64,000 nt of DNA from a virus. Within the stretch, counting starts at the first letter, position 1; every line of letters starts with the position of its first letter. The notes under the pieces were generated by a model. It did no database searches. It saw only the letters and a list, made by a program, of their open reading frames with translations, and was not told the DNA's origin. Below, piece after piece: positions 45,401 to 48,620 of the stretch. The DNA lies in IMG/VR virus record IMGVR_UViG_3300008107_000003, positions 112,693 through 176,692 of that record; one strand, given 5' to 3'. The translations under genes were made by a program, and so were the position numbers.

Positions 45401-45643
45401 ATCAGTAGAATTACTTGCCGCATCTTCAAGTAAAATAGAAGTATCTTGAAGTGATTGTTTAGTATAAAAATCAACATCAAAATATTCAACTAGTTGGTTG
45501 AGTATATTATATGATAGTCCCGTTTTCTCTTGAGATTTATAATAAGTCTCAAAGAATTTTTCAAACAGAGGATAATTTTCTCTGATGAAAGATGGTAACT
45601 GTGAATTGATACTAAAAGATGCTTTATTTAATTCCTTTGACAT
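21419..45643 (-). CDS. Giant modular baseplate/tail protein in the gp7 position (8074 aa)
   Basis: One open reading frame of 24,225 bp. It occupies the T4 gene 7 slot (25-6-[7]-8), so it is probably the cyanophage gp7-like wedge/fibre protein; T4 gp7 is 1032 aa. Visible modules, in order: N-terminal FIRENYPLFEKFFETYYKSQ (about 18-37); beta units with NG..PG patterns (120-300); GGSGYT repeats (315-595 and 1145-1345); FIKTIKEFYSSKGTKNSISY (about 705); YHYH motif DGSPIYGPYGY (about 1445); carbohydrate-binding-like TQYTAGQIVYSDGDGF (about 1690); propeller-like region (2015-2370); LamG-like domains (2375-2590 and 6008-6200); gp8-like segment (3361-3491); seven 42-aa helical repeats (about 4192-4488); arrays of cysteine-pair modules (about 4490-5420 and 7130-7680); C-terminal VNGILQQPG beta units. 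It lies 12 bp after gp6. No frameshift or stop interrupts it. Confidence 0.85.
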   Translation of the reverse strand: MSKELNKASFSINSQLPSFIRENYPLFEKFFETYYKSQEKTGLSYNILNQLVEYFDVDFYTKQSLQDTSILLEDAASNSTDIVVQSTDSFIDTDGSVLIDDEVIYYSGVQKSPKVVLSDSLSLTEYRNKWQECANAFFLYDGTTTIFNLVSSGLTVTPTSAYHLIVKVYNEYLKPGIDFTVVGDTIVFATAPRARQLNDDSSTCSIFYLKGYSLDEVVFIDDIKSQFNGVKTLFELKLNNQPYVPVSDIFANVSVGKKLLTAYSQEEDGFTIQGSTIIFKQAPAAGADFWMTYVESEQLIQSTGSGASAISVINDFGELENINVTSGGSGYTSKFTPKVTIESSSGKGGTALALIGGVKSINLLDPGQGYESTNPPKIVIEAPENGIAAKAKAIVNNEGKVSNILITESGSGYINIPRLSFVNPGGARVDTVTVTNGSITSVTLSSSGANYTTPPKVYVDAPGTSSGVKAILTTTLNTEGEVIGVNVVSGGREYSDTNPPRVEIIDPVGAQVLDVIVNSDGQVTQIQLLSGGSGYEVPPSVYIVDTRIGDNGFALRDKTLVNATAEATVFNGVITDINITNFGEGYDPFNPPTVVIAAPPFAKASCDIGFDEITGFRVIEKGTEYTKSKLVNCKRGVSGIYDYDAKGNALFKSEKQSLAATHKAGTEVKSLDTLFYRRIIQKFIEEFAPYFPTLDFSTISVPQFIKTIKEFYSSKGTKNSISYFFRILFNEKIDVSYPKDQIIKPSAATWSVDTVVRVNLISGQIENLKDALIEQLEDPIDTNVQYAAALVENYININVVDSSVIELVISKESLVGNFVVPYTTKLSEKITTTDSVITVDSTIGWPEKNGQILINGELISYKEKTLNQFLECTRGLNGLADEHQAASSVQSNFFVYANKGTQQEVVLKIYGIVEAGSTELVDTGRYYLSGDKLNITKIGATTTDTLINTWLYNVKKLIEASSIVPEGIGYTTAKVTTTRKHGLLVGDQVTIYGAAPILYNGTYTVTSISDTTFTYTLPASGDPNTLPVGKLLVSIDLNKGKSDNISINNSVQLYTSNVQNVYFNDNYVYVASTGIPSYKIGPFVGTALLPGNQRYLKRFPRTQNTISVKTDTAPGAVGSWINGVSVWNYKSSESLKYGKLSDIKILDNGGGYDAGNPPNIVFTGGGGSGAAADVVVNGSITEIIVENAGDGYTSQPLISIVGGGGSGASATAVITNNKLSKILVDFGGEGYTSTPTISISGGGGDGASAYASVRGPIQNINVTNYGEGYIAAPTIEVSSGRGAEALAIVNNGRIVSIAVINAGIGYTSPPEVEIYGDGFGAKARAIISTSGDSIGKVLNIEILNRGINYNQGSTQIVLKSVGSGARFECKVFEWIFNYAFEKQLDASRGYVFSGLNNQFGGDYAHLSDPRQLRYVLGDNLEIRNGQVAEKIEGLVHSPILGWAYDGSPIYGPYGYSDPTDDKSIIERMVSSYKLLDSLTSSSPERIDGPLLSEYPAGSFIQDYEFSYNLGTLDEYNGRFCKTPEFPEGTYAYFVTIVEDTTNLDNLQGIPTFPYVIGPKYYSQVDAWNLSADSIQAYLPLDVVRFRDPFENVDTDLDRTTFGIVGDYITEDGELLTFEVEDSDQSGFINIAYELANVVGNFTENSIITSTRTIGTTLSRQIKAIVNLYDPIENTISLRYYAYTKEAGRWEPNTQYTAGQIVYSDGDGFNTGKLYRCSNTAISGASQPTVRSGYNDGGVNWVYLSDIGILEPGDRITFGLSNALLGDTIAELSDAIPSYRQEDVIGLYDYFPSVREESRVDIEIDTTTKFESAKIDGYVIENAGNNYKVGDKLVFDETDTDGYGVSARISKVEGKTISAYTFALGGSDGDTPIGTITCTENDGGTSTNLEHNLQVGDTVFVDTTPIMIQNQKDYKVRVIDGIEKLDIVQPGTGYNSDIPPSIEISGDGSDAIVEPVLQSTGVIEKVNIINSGNSYTFDPRLIISHPQIYKKTNYFFAKHWTQYNNVVINDIFGTSEKYYYICGKAADSNGNIVAIMAKYNDSGTLIWQKSLSSPYPGQGLRYADFQKIIVKGQEIFVVGQTKPNTTTQFNPDIVIAKYTENSTGLVCTLTWQKEISGVSGAIRQDTITGIAADKNGDLFVAGYTNTNSVSPQDAYLVFLRNDGDVIKRRKISLGGYSEKITSIAIDSKDNIHFTGEVLDIITPNAPTNILYGKASWNESTRAIDLHFIKDITCVSDVSDVSLRINEFDDIIITYNYSGASQFAVMSINANEIEYPNTGYDTITLRWHKAFSCTDVAAVETRYVSSNIDIFGQIQILTSVTTDSEVYSYQIKLSYDGDLVSNSKLFASENANSSTTKGFSFYPTSVHGDASGDTLVSGYSAYNSDTFILYHFDGVNGSTSVVDSSFNKRNGVTFGGASTISTAEFKHGTASLYIPSGSTDAFSIPAASTPIGNLMSNTNFTLEGFFRSGSTGGTTPVLFSCGNVGSTNHITLRYTRATGVINLQLRGTGSAENLGNSSSNAFTSDTWHHIALVKENLNYYVYLNGVRIINSSTATTVSTPNPIYIGSANGATQPLNGYVDEFRLSPYARYTGSSLTGQQVTATVNQFSSGIIVPKEGILIKIDKNREANKLGNYNSTFANIVATIVSGSFANNQTITYTGGSAAVSAYSLSGFGVGAVLTLTLTSPSAIIYPGMTITGPSGTATVTTVSYTYNYIYSSASAWSQSTVQDTSIDIQDYIPGVDNATILDFNELNSNLQSDYVTCSSSVNTWASRTATIPTPGGIKLKVNCKKGSKFYIRNTIPTKFRNVKRFTLNQSANFTPGATISEKVYATGLKTQNAVITKVDTVNKYVYVAYNTDATNFSDQTTITELSELVSDNINDVNEIKEYRLYSFKTQLNFQAGGTGDFTVGNKVKGATSGSTAVVTSWNSGTRTLVVENYNGLFVAGERVYEVANQSTVFWSLTTTSATTTVTPGVGTAGTFTLKIPNDDAARFKDFAEGIYYILINELYSVTNWTGNTSYSADQYVKNTTTGLVYRSTVSGTSGSTAPTHVSGTAADGTITWEYIGTQTTSNYFKNSLISLDVTQISLNTSPAGTEKTTLTISGLGLVKNITVITTVDKIIRIIPSGISATNQVYVGTQTAHYLNRDNIIFIEGNGSVGSPSEYDGSFSVNDIISSRSFTFNLPADATSNPAAASGIIIYAKSPVLNFIYGHQYNFDLSHPSNLGYFLSFSRDSLNRIEYSFNNIIRIGTPGIDAAGSSPKVTFKVDNLASSITYYFDPSHLGDESPVTENAYAIVRSTPYAGKFKVYSTSGGTVTSGDYKFSIQLPFEPEGPAIAENTSYVTTSTTADGPIADIEFVSPGGFYKKLPVVTDISAVRTIERIQIENQGTEYEPGVYTKIPIIGDGVGGFIELEVTLEGEPGNETGKITSASLTSAGKGYTFGSIDIEGIDGILGPQLQGGGGKINVIIPPRGSGSSLYLKGTNIGKIKKLKNNNFGFDYSHDYTLKPEINFPVNLQLLNTSILRSINVTDPGSGYTVAPAVIITGGGGVGAEAEAVIKNGRISAIEIKNPGTGYSSAPDVALKSSFTFVVNVDLNYLQFSSPHGIPNGAEISFAAVEGTTTIGTPELPLSSFGRLSTTQTYYAIAGSENSLDADQLKIALTPQGAEIGDAITLINSGNGRLIIFTESFGGTAEAIVETARFLSDEYVYQGNSLSEQTAFGYVSKNNGWQTGPRLLKLENYSGEFIEGQKVTGLVSKSSGIIDNISRARGVLNINAVTQTSGKFADDTGKPSEIIQRLQDSYYYQNFSYAIKSKVVISKWRDSIKKNTHPAGFQVFGELVLDSVQETRKNDPSIEVTRSVSVGEIADLNTVESFAIVEPRYSEFDNSVVIFRSKRLTSSEQIITSTVQEFDDISSLFDGTRTAFPLTINGTNSIVSADKLLISLNGIVQAPGKAYTIVNGLQITEPDPDNPNQTITKTVQGIVFSDPPQPATTVKYVQIEIDKVFQSEIWIENIAGVIPDLGRTIVGQTSKVRASVISSESVLPSVSFDGSSSQVVDILSNTITIGKHSFVTGTEVRYTVPVGVIPLDPIPAGNITLYVIRVDESRIKLANTYANALGGVGIDITTLGTNRLGKTTDHTITNLNGITKLTVSNYVPSTQTGYDEFIELEEIRASSTGLIATISRIQNLNHPSIGRYRNASELIVANKDEVVKEAFADQQSYIFANYPDFVYPGAPTNSYRFKDGYRLIQANRQEIIDTASARIQTQFPTFTFGADPGSTVGIEPLVSNRYLDAKNLILANRAEILDRSLAEIAVQYPDFYYPGDVQSDTHSRFNDAYRLIQQNRDEIADRSIAEIATQYPDFVFPGDQTTDAQSRFNDAYRLIQQNKDEILDKSLAQVAIEHPDFVFPGDPQSNSSSRFNDAYRLIQQNRDEIADRSLAEIAVQFEDFYFPGDTRSDTHSRFNDAYRLIQLNKTEIVLTAWNNMLNVYPAAAATELKCKRDIGYFVDAVSLDVFLEGNKYTRQFVLQYFNNGVPIINGLVGEELASVEAFNQARTLMKRALTNQLTIKDLTITPDPDTGSNTNTNSCANVRTLIDNLSLIATTALGSGSISSLPSENAGQYNVNELKCRRDIGHFIDAVSLDIFLEGNKYSRKFVEQYFSATTTPITNGIQDEEDQAIVAFNMARDMMKSAITNQLYVKDLSLTPDPLIGSNQSPQSCANVRTSIDNLTNLITTTLIARDLNLLPIENAGSYQTNELKCRRDLGYLVDAVSLDVFMLGNKYTRKFAQQYFVNGQPLTNGLLGEYAQSISAFNQARNMMKKAVTNQLYVKDLTLTADSATNSNVSIDSCANVQSAIDTLIGVITTVFGTGGIESLPTENSGSYVAGKSKCLRDIKYFIDAISLDVFLENNKYSRKFVLQYFNKGTPISNGLVGETAQSVVSFNMARDMMKKAVTNQLYTKDLTLTEDPLTQSNVSPNSCANVRTAIDTLTAIVTTAISTSSVATLPSEGTSSFNTGENKCRRDIGYIVDAIASDIGIGGNASTITATKAYFNTAGTTLISNGVNGEVDQSVVAFNMARDMMKKAATNQLYNKDLSISAGPAVEGVGDVLESNLQSGNPNACTDVQSTISTLVLILTSTLQAGTLTALPELQSPSVLAAKAKCKRDIGYIVDAISQDLYDGNNINTITAIKAYFTSQGALITNGVLGEQTQSVYAFNQARDLMIQAVTNQLGFKDLNITADPATGSNTSATSCANVRSTITTLSLYLTTALTNGNLNGLPGTIISNSPYSPGELKCKRDMGYITTALAADISSGGNSNIWDNTKYYFTADGSPLANGLVGEEVQSIYGFQKVAYWAGQAANNQLTVKDLSIIADPSPEQGNSSNTNPFGCTDVRNSLSTLVTILTTCIQQANLSSLPLRNPGNWSDVTNPSTIFTKDETVLNLNGKDALVEDSNVTIFALDPCVINGTTPITYIAQNGTTQQGFGSTTIKLPSSTTTGIVTGQNGVNADAANGLRLNSTFIAQEALGYVKAKYPDLVIPVSDQTCARDIGYVISAIADDLEYGGNYRIIESTEAYYRGSTLVHINNQLEETIDAFNYARNLAIAAMRSWKVKLNVIRNGTSTITLVDQSTVNVIEGMTVTGTGIPNNTKVFKIIDSTKVQLTTSVPSGSGNLDFVMQSGKYYTDSAPISQPVGAPFPNLGVPDDDTNPSCASQASAIATSMAILTNGLANGLETLPNVSYPPTRPLIVVGAEVSGPGIDEDTKVVEVISFTEIVVNKPCLNTTGLPISFRQIDDRLVLSKITGTPQNPNGLFALVSGDYIYGKSSGQIVKITALGAYRDPVTGIPVNDGAPLQINSGTTFNGLVFNRIVDPENPNVVVDDISESSAKLVDINDDTVSVNTNFIEYQSIEDNVIEYTALNANNFEMDETITSIKLSVNGKTGNFTEGETLYSSKLSYKNISGLTYFPVIGGSSKIYGLTSGAETTLLNSDPSVRTIYTGPITGSFTLGETISNWKINVNGSTSRLNTTFFKFGSASLRTLGSSDWVYINDTEKFNLGSGNWTTECWIYPTTAATQTFLDFRNSGSDAGALTILRNSTGTITVRYNATDWTTTATASLNSWSHVAVVKNNTQVQIYVNGVGVATSFSDTRTYANRPLTIGNSYQNVSTGFTGYIDDLRISTNARYTNNFAVPSSEFVQDSYTLVLFNFNGTNNSNIILPTSYTTAEVSEKITVPILAKQVINAQNIVYTDAFDSSLNSYREAADVILKNSLFISEEASNELKYYYEDFQIPGDVGNNLSGTSTCRRDLQLLITAVAQDLSSGGDYYSISAAKAYISSNEQIRYLYQPGEAQQFGVGQLLQSLHAHFFVRDLCKKAVLNTLVDYDAQFTLERPISTLGTNIESDADAIASRIDYLWGVINDVLAPTAQRYRDACNLLWFNRDFIAKEAVAYTISQFKYTLNNVQYNALTFPSGAAGQSKCERDMKLLIDAVILDLLTGGQGYTIDGLKFYLADGVSITSVKNELLPTIVTLQKIKELAQKVINNEIYTAQYQTVTPISYPVRDYTITNDVGGCANVKSAIATLYDIMIAFLRPAGQNYQDASKLALYNKEYIVSETHKFITNTYTTLNLSASEITNAKAALDDYVDALVYDLLTNGNSGIVNYVSAYLNSSGTAVTSFIYKNVTATNAAYNKARDYTISAINETLVSPSPLTTFYAYTDPNISVSAGPTTKVTAETLILTSTLSSPQYLALNVTKTYGVSLPSPNYGTRILPNPVIGGITLGNYVYGQSSGSIAEVTSIIERTAKVKKIYTRIPVEFDVENSPVEAEFTNEEITNTTQSGTAEIYGYEVVNNTLFLDVIITSGAFDVDDIIEGNVSGSIATVLVGSTNRLKLIDISSQIEDGEYFTGLTSGADATLDQSLYNSAPIISNTGGKLTLDTENIEGYFYESQTVNSSDNEVIITVVEEGQTVSLTAGDTVISGKINKMTVDVDQSLADFDIGDSISLIDEISETKTGDESTIVGINETEYAEAYFENGISGTFAENDFVKLLDSQSQEVANAYVTSWNPTTNVLNLDNLVEITAGRLFAVRSIVVGDSPTINYGTVTKLSRRVEFYHTDTQNTVLPINSPNTEIGIDGTHIDASNLLISNKDFIAKEVSGYIKSQYPDFEFPGTPASQSDYSPSSSVSRFKDASNLIYANSDYIIEETTGYIKATYPDFMYPGTPTSQDYWLPSSSVNRFKDAGTLIKKNRQYIIDTTINNLIAAYPTFVFPNNDQTKCRRDLGYVIDAIANDLYDGGNANIYDATIAYFDQATGGLLSNGLVGELTQSIYAFNQVRDLCKLAITNNLPTTDLTITADPSTGSNTNTNSCSNVQSAITSLTAILTGILTDGSLINLPKRNVGTWTTGENKCKRDLEYFIKGVANDLYDGGNQNTRTNTLYYFSNATTLLTNGLAGEVTQSVAAFNYARDLMKAAITNTLPTGTYTGLTPVQDLTISADPTTGSNQNSSSCTQVQSAITTLTAIMTTALNAGNTSSVPTETVGTWSTNEVKCERDIKYWIDAIAHNVRYGGNSKVVNSALYYYDAVTGTFITNGIAGEESQSIAGLTYLKTLLPYVINNIPVPTSYQNARHELANYYAAVDQVFNDEVLYDDAYPTAYNINSCATVRSTINTLVDLYISILTDYANVPSTITYTTFDKGALIANKNTTTQNVIGKATIVSLEEVYNNQYSYATINKVVLVGSTKQLFLTSVVGNFNDYCRITSSGGYVSYNSKTTQVLGKVDRYFRGFDGVQTTFDLTYNNGIQYFPNTEGYVLIFVNGILQQPGISYITFSDKITFYEAPQFGSSFVGTYLGKLRILDDISFEFDSLRSSFNLKRNNSFYSLTVTEGSSALTKPDNNIIVSMNGVIQKAGEGYDLSGSRINFTEVPRTGSQFIGFAYIGSDADVVQDVVVPEVETDDILSIEGETEDRTVAVIESSNSLVTYNYDGPVYGKSAVLTAVISKGLISETQISAGGSGYTSRPEVVVTSTGGFDGQLKALVGVSSVNLVDGGYGYRDPEVIAATVELPNSTLLLGTGNVFGDFGLDEE
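22610..24265 (-). repeat. Second array of helical-repeat plus cysteine-pair modules in the giant gene
   Basis: Three helical units of the RFKDASNLIYANSDYIIEET type, each ending YPDFxxPG, are followed by three modules that begin KCRRDLGYVIDAIANDL, KCKRDLEYFIKGVANDL and KCERDIKYWIDAIAHNV. The first two of these contain SNTNTNSCSNVQSAI or SNQNSSSCTQVQSAI. This is a diverged copy of the array at 29390-33071. Confidence 0.85.
29390..32180 (-). repeat. Array of seven ~130-aa cysteine-pair modules in the giant gene
   Basis: Seven consecutive coding units of about 390-430 bp. Each starts KCxRDIGYxVDAxSxD, continues with an N-x-T or GNKYxRxF helix, then GLxGE...AFNxARxxMxxAxTNQL and KDLxIxxDPxTxSN, then SCANVRxxIxxL, and ends near LPxExxG. 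Each unit therefore carries two invariant cysteines about 85-95 residues apart. The first cysteine codons lie near 32164, 31772, 31380, 30990, 30600, 30175 and 29773. Confidence 0.88.
32180..33071 (-). repeat. Seven tandem ~42-aa helical repeats in the giant gene
   Basis: Coding units of about 129 bp with the consensus RFNDAYRLIQQNRDEIADRS, then AEIAxQYPDFxFPGDxxSDxxS. Units 3-6 are close to identical at the protein level; the first two and the last are diverged. The last unit runs directly into the first cysteine-pair module, and single copies precede other cysteine modules further downstream, so the two repeats form a composite building block. Confidence 0.88.
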
Positions 45644-45655
45644 TTCTTCCCCTTA

Positions 45656-47671
45656 TTAGAAGCAAGTACTATCTGATGTAAGCGTTGGCACTGTGACCGT
45701 TAAATCAACCGTATTAGTAATTGGTGCAACTTCAGCAATGATATTAGGATCTAAGAATGAGAAATCAAGATTGACACCAACTGGAGATACATTCACATCT
45801 GGATATGTAATATTTAATACGGTTCCTGGGTCAGGAGTTAAAATAGTACCAATATTTGATGGTATTGCTGTGACAGTAATTGTCCCATTAGATACTACAT
45901 TTATTGGTGCTTTCGTTATATTTATAGATCCAAAACACATCTTTCCTGTTGAATAATCGACAAATCCTGCCTTCTTATTAGTGTATACTTTTTTTGCATT
46001 TTCTAAGTAATATACTCTAAGATTCCCATAACCATCATCCTCAAAATATTGAGGAGTAGTTGGTAGATCTTTAGTATAAAATACAGAACTTCTTACTACG
46101 CTTGGCAAAACTGCTGAACAAGTTGGATCTAAAGTACCCAACAAATTATCAACACTATCACCAAGGATACCGCCAAGTCCAGCATTTACTTGATAAAAAG
46201 GATTTCCAAAATTTAAACAATAAGTTTCAATCTGATCGAAGTTTGGAGAAAATCTTCTTGATATTGATAATTGAGCTTGCGTTGATTCGAATGCTTTATT
46301 GGAGTCATCAATTGACTTTATTAACTTAGATAATTGAAAATTATTATTGAATTGATTTAGTCCTTCCTGTTTAGCAAATTCTTTAATGATATCATTGATA
46401 TTAGTTTCTAAATCACTTTCAGATAAATTAGTTTTATATGATTGATAATAAGTTAATGATCTTAAGTTTATGTACATTACATCTGCATCCAATACTTCAA
46501 TATCAATAGATGCCATTGAATAGTTTCTTAAATCTTTAACAATTGTTTTCTTAGTTAAATTGTTTAGTTTCGTTCCTGTTTTAGTACGAATGACAAGATA
46601 AACTTTTCCATATACAGGTGGAGAAACAGTTTCTCCACCATATGCAACCACTGATTCAATATTTGCATATACTTTTCTTGCAAGAGTTTCATAATCTGTT
46701 GCTGTAACTGCTCTATACTGTGTAGAATAATATCTTGGTGCTATGAATTTGATGGATTCTAATGTTTCTTCATCACTACCAAACTGTGATTTATCATTTG
46801 TTGTTAGTATACAACTTGATAGAGATATTACCCTATCAAAAGAATCCAAGACTTTTCCTAAAAATACAAACTCAACAATATCATTTGCTGGAGCTCCATT
46901 TGTTTTAATATATTGCAATTCAACAAGTTCATTATTTGATAGTTCTCTCCCCACAATACCATCACCAAAAATAATTTCATATCTCTTATCTTCTGTTTCT
47001 TGTAAGAAATAATTTCTTGATGATGCATCAATTTCAGTAATATTTTCAGCAAGAGTGTAAAGATCTACTTGTTGTGATTGTTTATTCGCTCTTATCTGAA
47101 CTCTAAGCGTAGAGGTATCAACTTTATCATTTGGGATAATGTATTTTTGATCTTGATTTTTGTTTACAAGGTAATTAAAAGTTAATAAAGATCCTTCATA
47201 TATGATAAAAGCATTAAAAGTTGCCGTCCCATCAATATTATTAACAGTTGTGGAGATATTATCAGGAATTACAAAAGTATATGATGTTCCATCAGTTCCA
47301 GTGCCACTAGCAACCAGACCTTTATATAAAGTTATAAATGTTGGAAATTCTCCATTATTCCCCTTTTCAGTCTGAACTACTAACTTAACACAAGCTTTTG
47401 CTGCAACAATTGATCTTGGAGTATAATTTAGTAGTTTTGCAAGACTTACTACATTATCTCTGATTGTTGAACTACTTAAAAATAGTTCATTTACACTCAT
47501 ATTTGCATTAAATGCAGTATAATAAGTGTTATATGCTAACATGTCTAGCATATATGACAATGTAGAACCAGTAAAATCGTAATCTGTGAACTCTTCTTTG
47601 GTTCTCAGATAAGATTTTATGGATTCTCTAATCTCAAAAAAGTCTAAGGCAGTAAGATTTGAAGGAAGCAT
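45656..47671 (-). CDS. 6: Baseplate wedge protein gp6
   Basis: Core baseplate wedge subunit that in T4 forms the dimeric inner ring. The 671-aa product (T4: 660 aa) begins MLPSNLTALDFFEIRESIKS, with TGSTLSYMLDMLAYNTYYTA, typical of gp6-like (baseplate J-like) proteins; VRTSLTYY-like residues near 410 and a FRDNLV-like element support this. The start ATG overlaps the gp25 stop by 1 bp. It lies between gp25 and the giant gene in T4 order, cotranscribed from the GATAAATA late promoter at 48363. Confidence 0.92.
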   Translation of the reverse strand: MLPSNLTALDFFEIRESIKSYLRTKEEFTDYDFTGSTLSYMLDMLAYNTYYTAFNANMSVNELFLSSSTIRDNVVSLAKLLNYTPRSIVAAKACVKLVVQTEKGNNGEFPTFITLYKGLVASGTGTDGTSYTFVIPDNISTTVNNIDGTATFNAFIIYEGSLLTFNYLVNKNQDQKYIIPNDKVDTSTLRVQIRANKQSQQVDLYTLAENITEIDASSRNYFLQETEDKRYEIIFGDGIVGRELSNNELVELQYIKTNGAPANDIVEFVFLGKVLDSFDRVISLSSCILTTNDKSQFGSDEETLESIKFIAPRYYSTQYRAVTATDYETLARKVYANIESVVAYGGETVSPPVYGKVYLVIRTKTGTKLNNLTKKTIVKDLRNYSMASIDIEVLDADVMYINLRSLTYYQSYKTNLSESDLETNINDIIKEFAKQEGLNQFNNNFQLSKLIKSIDDSNKAFESTQAQLSISRRFSPNFDQIETYCLNFGNPFYQVNAGLGGILGDSVDNLLGTLDPTCSAVLPSVVRSSVFYTKDLPTTPQYFEDDGYGNLRVYYLENAKKVYTNKKAGFVDYSTGKMCFGSINITKAPINVVSNGTITVTAIPSNIGTILTPDPGTVLNITYPDVNVSPVGVNLDFSFLDPNIIAEVAPITNTVDLTVTVPTLTSDSTCF

Positions 47672-48105
47672 TATTCAGCTCTCTTTAAAATGAAGTCTAT
47701 TGATTGAACTATTGGTTGTCCTACAATTGTATAGGTTATTTCAACGTCCAACTCATTACTATCTTCATAACCAGTAACAATCACATCAGAAATAATTATT
47801 CTCGAATCAAAATTATTAACAGTATTTATGATCTCATCCCTAATTTCTGTGACTAAAATGGGATCTAGAGGTTCAAATAATAAATTATATACTTTACTAC
47901 CAACATTAGGTTGAAATAGTTTTGTGCCAAGACCAGTTAAAACTAAATTTTTGATAGCATTTTTTATAGCTTCTTCATTTTTTAATGAAATTGCATCTTT
48001 AGTTGAGTAATTCACGCCTAAAGACATAGCAATATCTCTAAATGCTTTGCTCGTTAGAGTACCAGAAGCTGAATATCTATCAAATTTTTCTGATCTTACG
48101 GTCAT
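47671..48105 (-). CDS. 25: Baseplate wedge protein gp25
   Basis: GPW/gp25 family wedge protein, the tail-proximal sheath initiator contact in contractile tails. The 144-aa product (T4: 132 aa) carries the family core: DAIKNAIKNLVLT-like helix (residues 45-57), LFQPNVGSKVYNLLFEPLDP (around 62-82) and the terminal beta hairpin with ELDVEITYTIVG. It lies 1 bp from the 64-aa gene and overlaps gp6 by 1 bp. Confidence 0.93.
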   Translation of the reverse strand: MTVRSEKFDRYSASGTLTSKAFRDIAMSLGVNYSTKDAISLKNEEAIKNAIKNLVLTGLGTKLFQPNVGSKVYNLLFEPLDPILVTEIRDEIINTVNNFDSRIIISDVIVTGYEDSNELDVEITYTIVGQPIVQSIDFILKRAE

Positions 48106-48106
48106 T

Positions 48107-48301
48107 TTATTCGTGCCATCTCTCTACGAAATCATCAAATCCATATGAACCACCGCAAGGTCTAGAATAACGGTCTTCTGGCACATTATATCTAAAAGAT
48201 TTTAGGTATCTTTCGCTACCATAATCAGTTATTAGGCATTTTGTACCTAAATCTTCATACATTATATCAAAATTACGATCTGGATTTGGGGAAATTGCCA
48301 T
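48107..48301 (-). CDS. Small protein at the head of the gp25 operon (64 aa)
   Basis: Unknown function. The frame is open upstream, but a strong AAAGGAGCAAAA sequence immediately precedes the internal ATG at 48301, giving MAISPNPDRNFDIMYEDLGT; I chose this start. The product is tyrosine- and arginine-rich (DYGSERYLKSFRYNVPEDRY) and ends FDDFVERWHE. It is the first gene after the late promoter at 48363 and is tightly coupled to gp25 (1 bp), so a late, baseplate-related role is likely. I recall similar short genes next to cyanophage gp25 but know no name. Confidence 0.72.
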   Translation of the reverse strand: MAISPNPDRNFDIMYEDLGTKCLITDYGSERYLKSFRYNVPEDRYSRPCGGSYGFDDFVERWHE

Positions 48302-48362
48302 TTTTGCTCCTTTCGAACTGATTTTCACCAGAACTTTTAAGGGAGGTTGCTATCTCCATCAT

Positions 48363-48370
48363 TATTTATC
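48363..48370 (-). promoter_or_regulatory. Late promoter GATAAATA for the gp25-gp6 operon
   Basis: The minus strand reads GATAAATA (NATAAATA consensus), 62 bp upstream of the 64-aa gene start and just past the terminator of the embedded small gene. It is the natural promoter for the gp25, gp6 and giant-gene transcript. Confidence 0.65.
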
Positions 48371-48385
48371 ACTGTTTTTGGCATG

Positions 48386-48412
48386 AAAAAAGGTATCTGA
48401 ATTCAGATACCC
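48386..48412 (-). terminator. Rho-independent terminator of the 48-aa gene
   Basis: A perfect palindrome (GGTATCTGAATTCAGATACC, 48392-48411) followed on the minus strand by six T. It lies 10 bp after the stop of the 48-aa gene and before the gp25 late promoter. Confidence 0.88.
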
Positions 48413-48421
48413 TTAAAAATA

Positions 48422-48568
48422 TTAATTTCCTTGCCCACGATAACGCTTTTTGCGTCCATTGCGTGAGGTTGCTGCCAAATTTGTATTTTTACTACGTCCC
48501 TGACTAGTAATTTTTGGTTTACCAGGAACATAATTTGTCTTAACTAGACCAATTTTTGATTTTGCCAT
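48422..48568 (-). CDS. Tiny basic protein (48 aa), monocistronic
   Basis: The minus strand encodes MAKSKIGLVKTNYVPGKPKI, continuing with arginine/lysine-rich sequence and ending RKKRYRGQGN. About a third of the residues are basic and there is no acidic cluster, suggesting nucleic-acid or ribosome binding; this is inference. I recall closely similar peptides in many cyanomyoviruses, without known function. It has a sigma70-type promoter (48592-48620) overlapping the end of the PAAR gene and its own terminator, so it is transcribed independently of the surrounding late genes. Confidence 0.8.
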   Translation of the reverse strand: MAKSKIGLVKTNYVPGKPKITSQGRSKNTNLAATSRNGRKKRYRGQGN

Positions 48569-48591
48569 ATAAAAAACCTAAAGACTATAAG

Positions 48592-48620
48592 ATTTTACCA
48601 TAAATTTTTGAAAATGTCAA
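48592..48620 (-). promoter_or_regulatory. Sigma70-type promoter (TTGACA-17-TAAAAT)
   Basis: On the minus strand, TTGACA at 48620-48615, a 17-bp spacer, then TAAAAT at 48597-48592. The start codon of the 48-aa gene is 24 bp downstream of the -10. It lacks the upstream box seen in the early cassettes of the 54-62 kb region. Confidence 0.75.
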
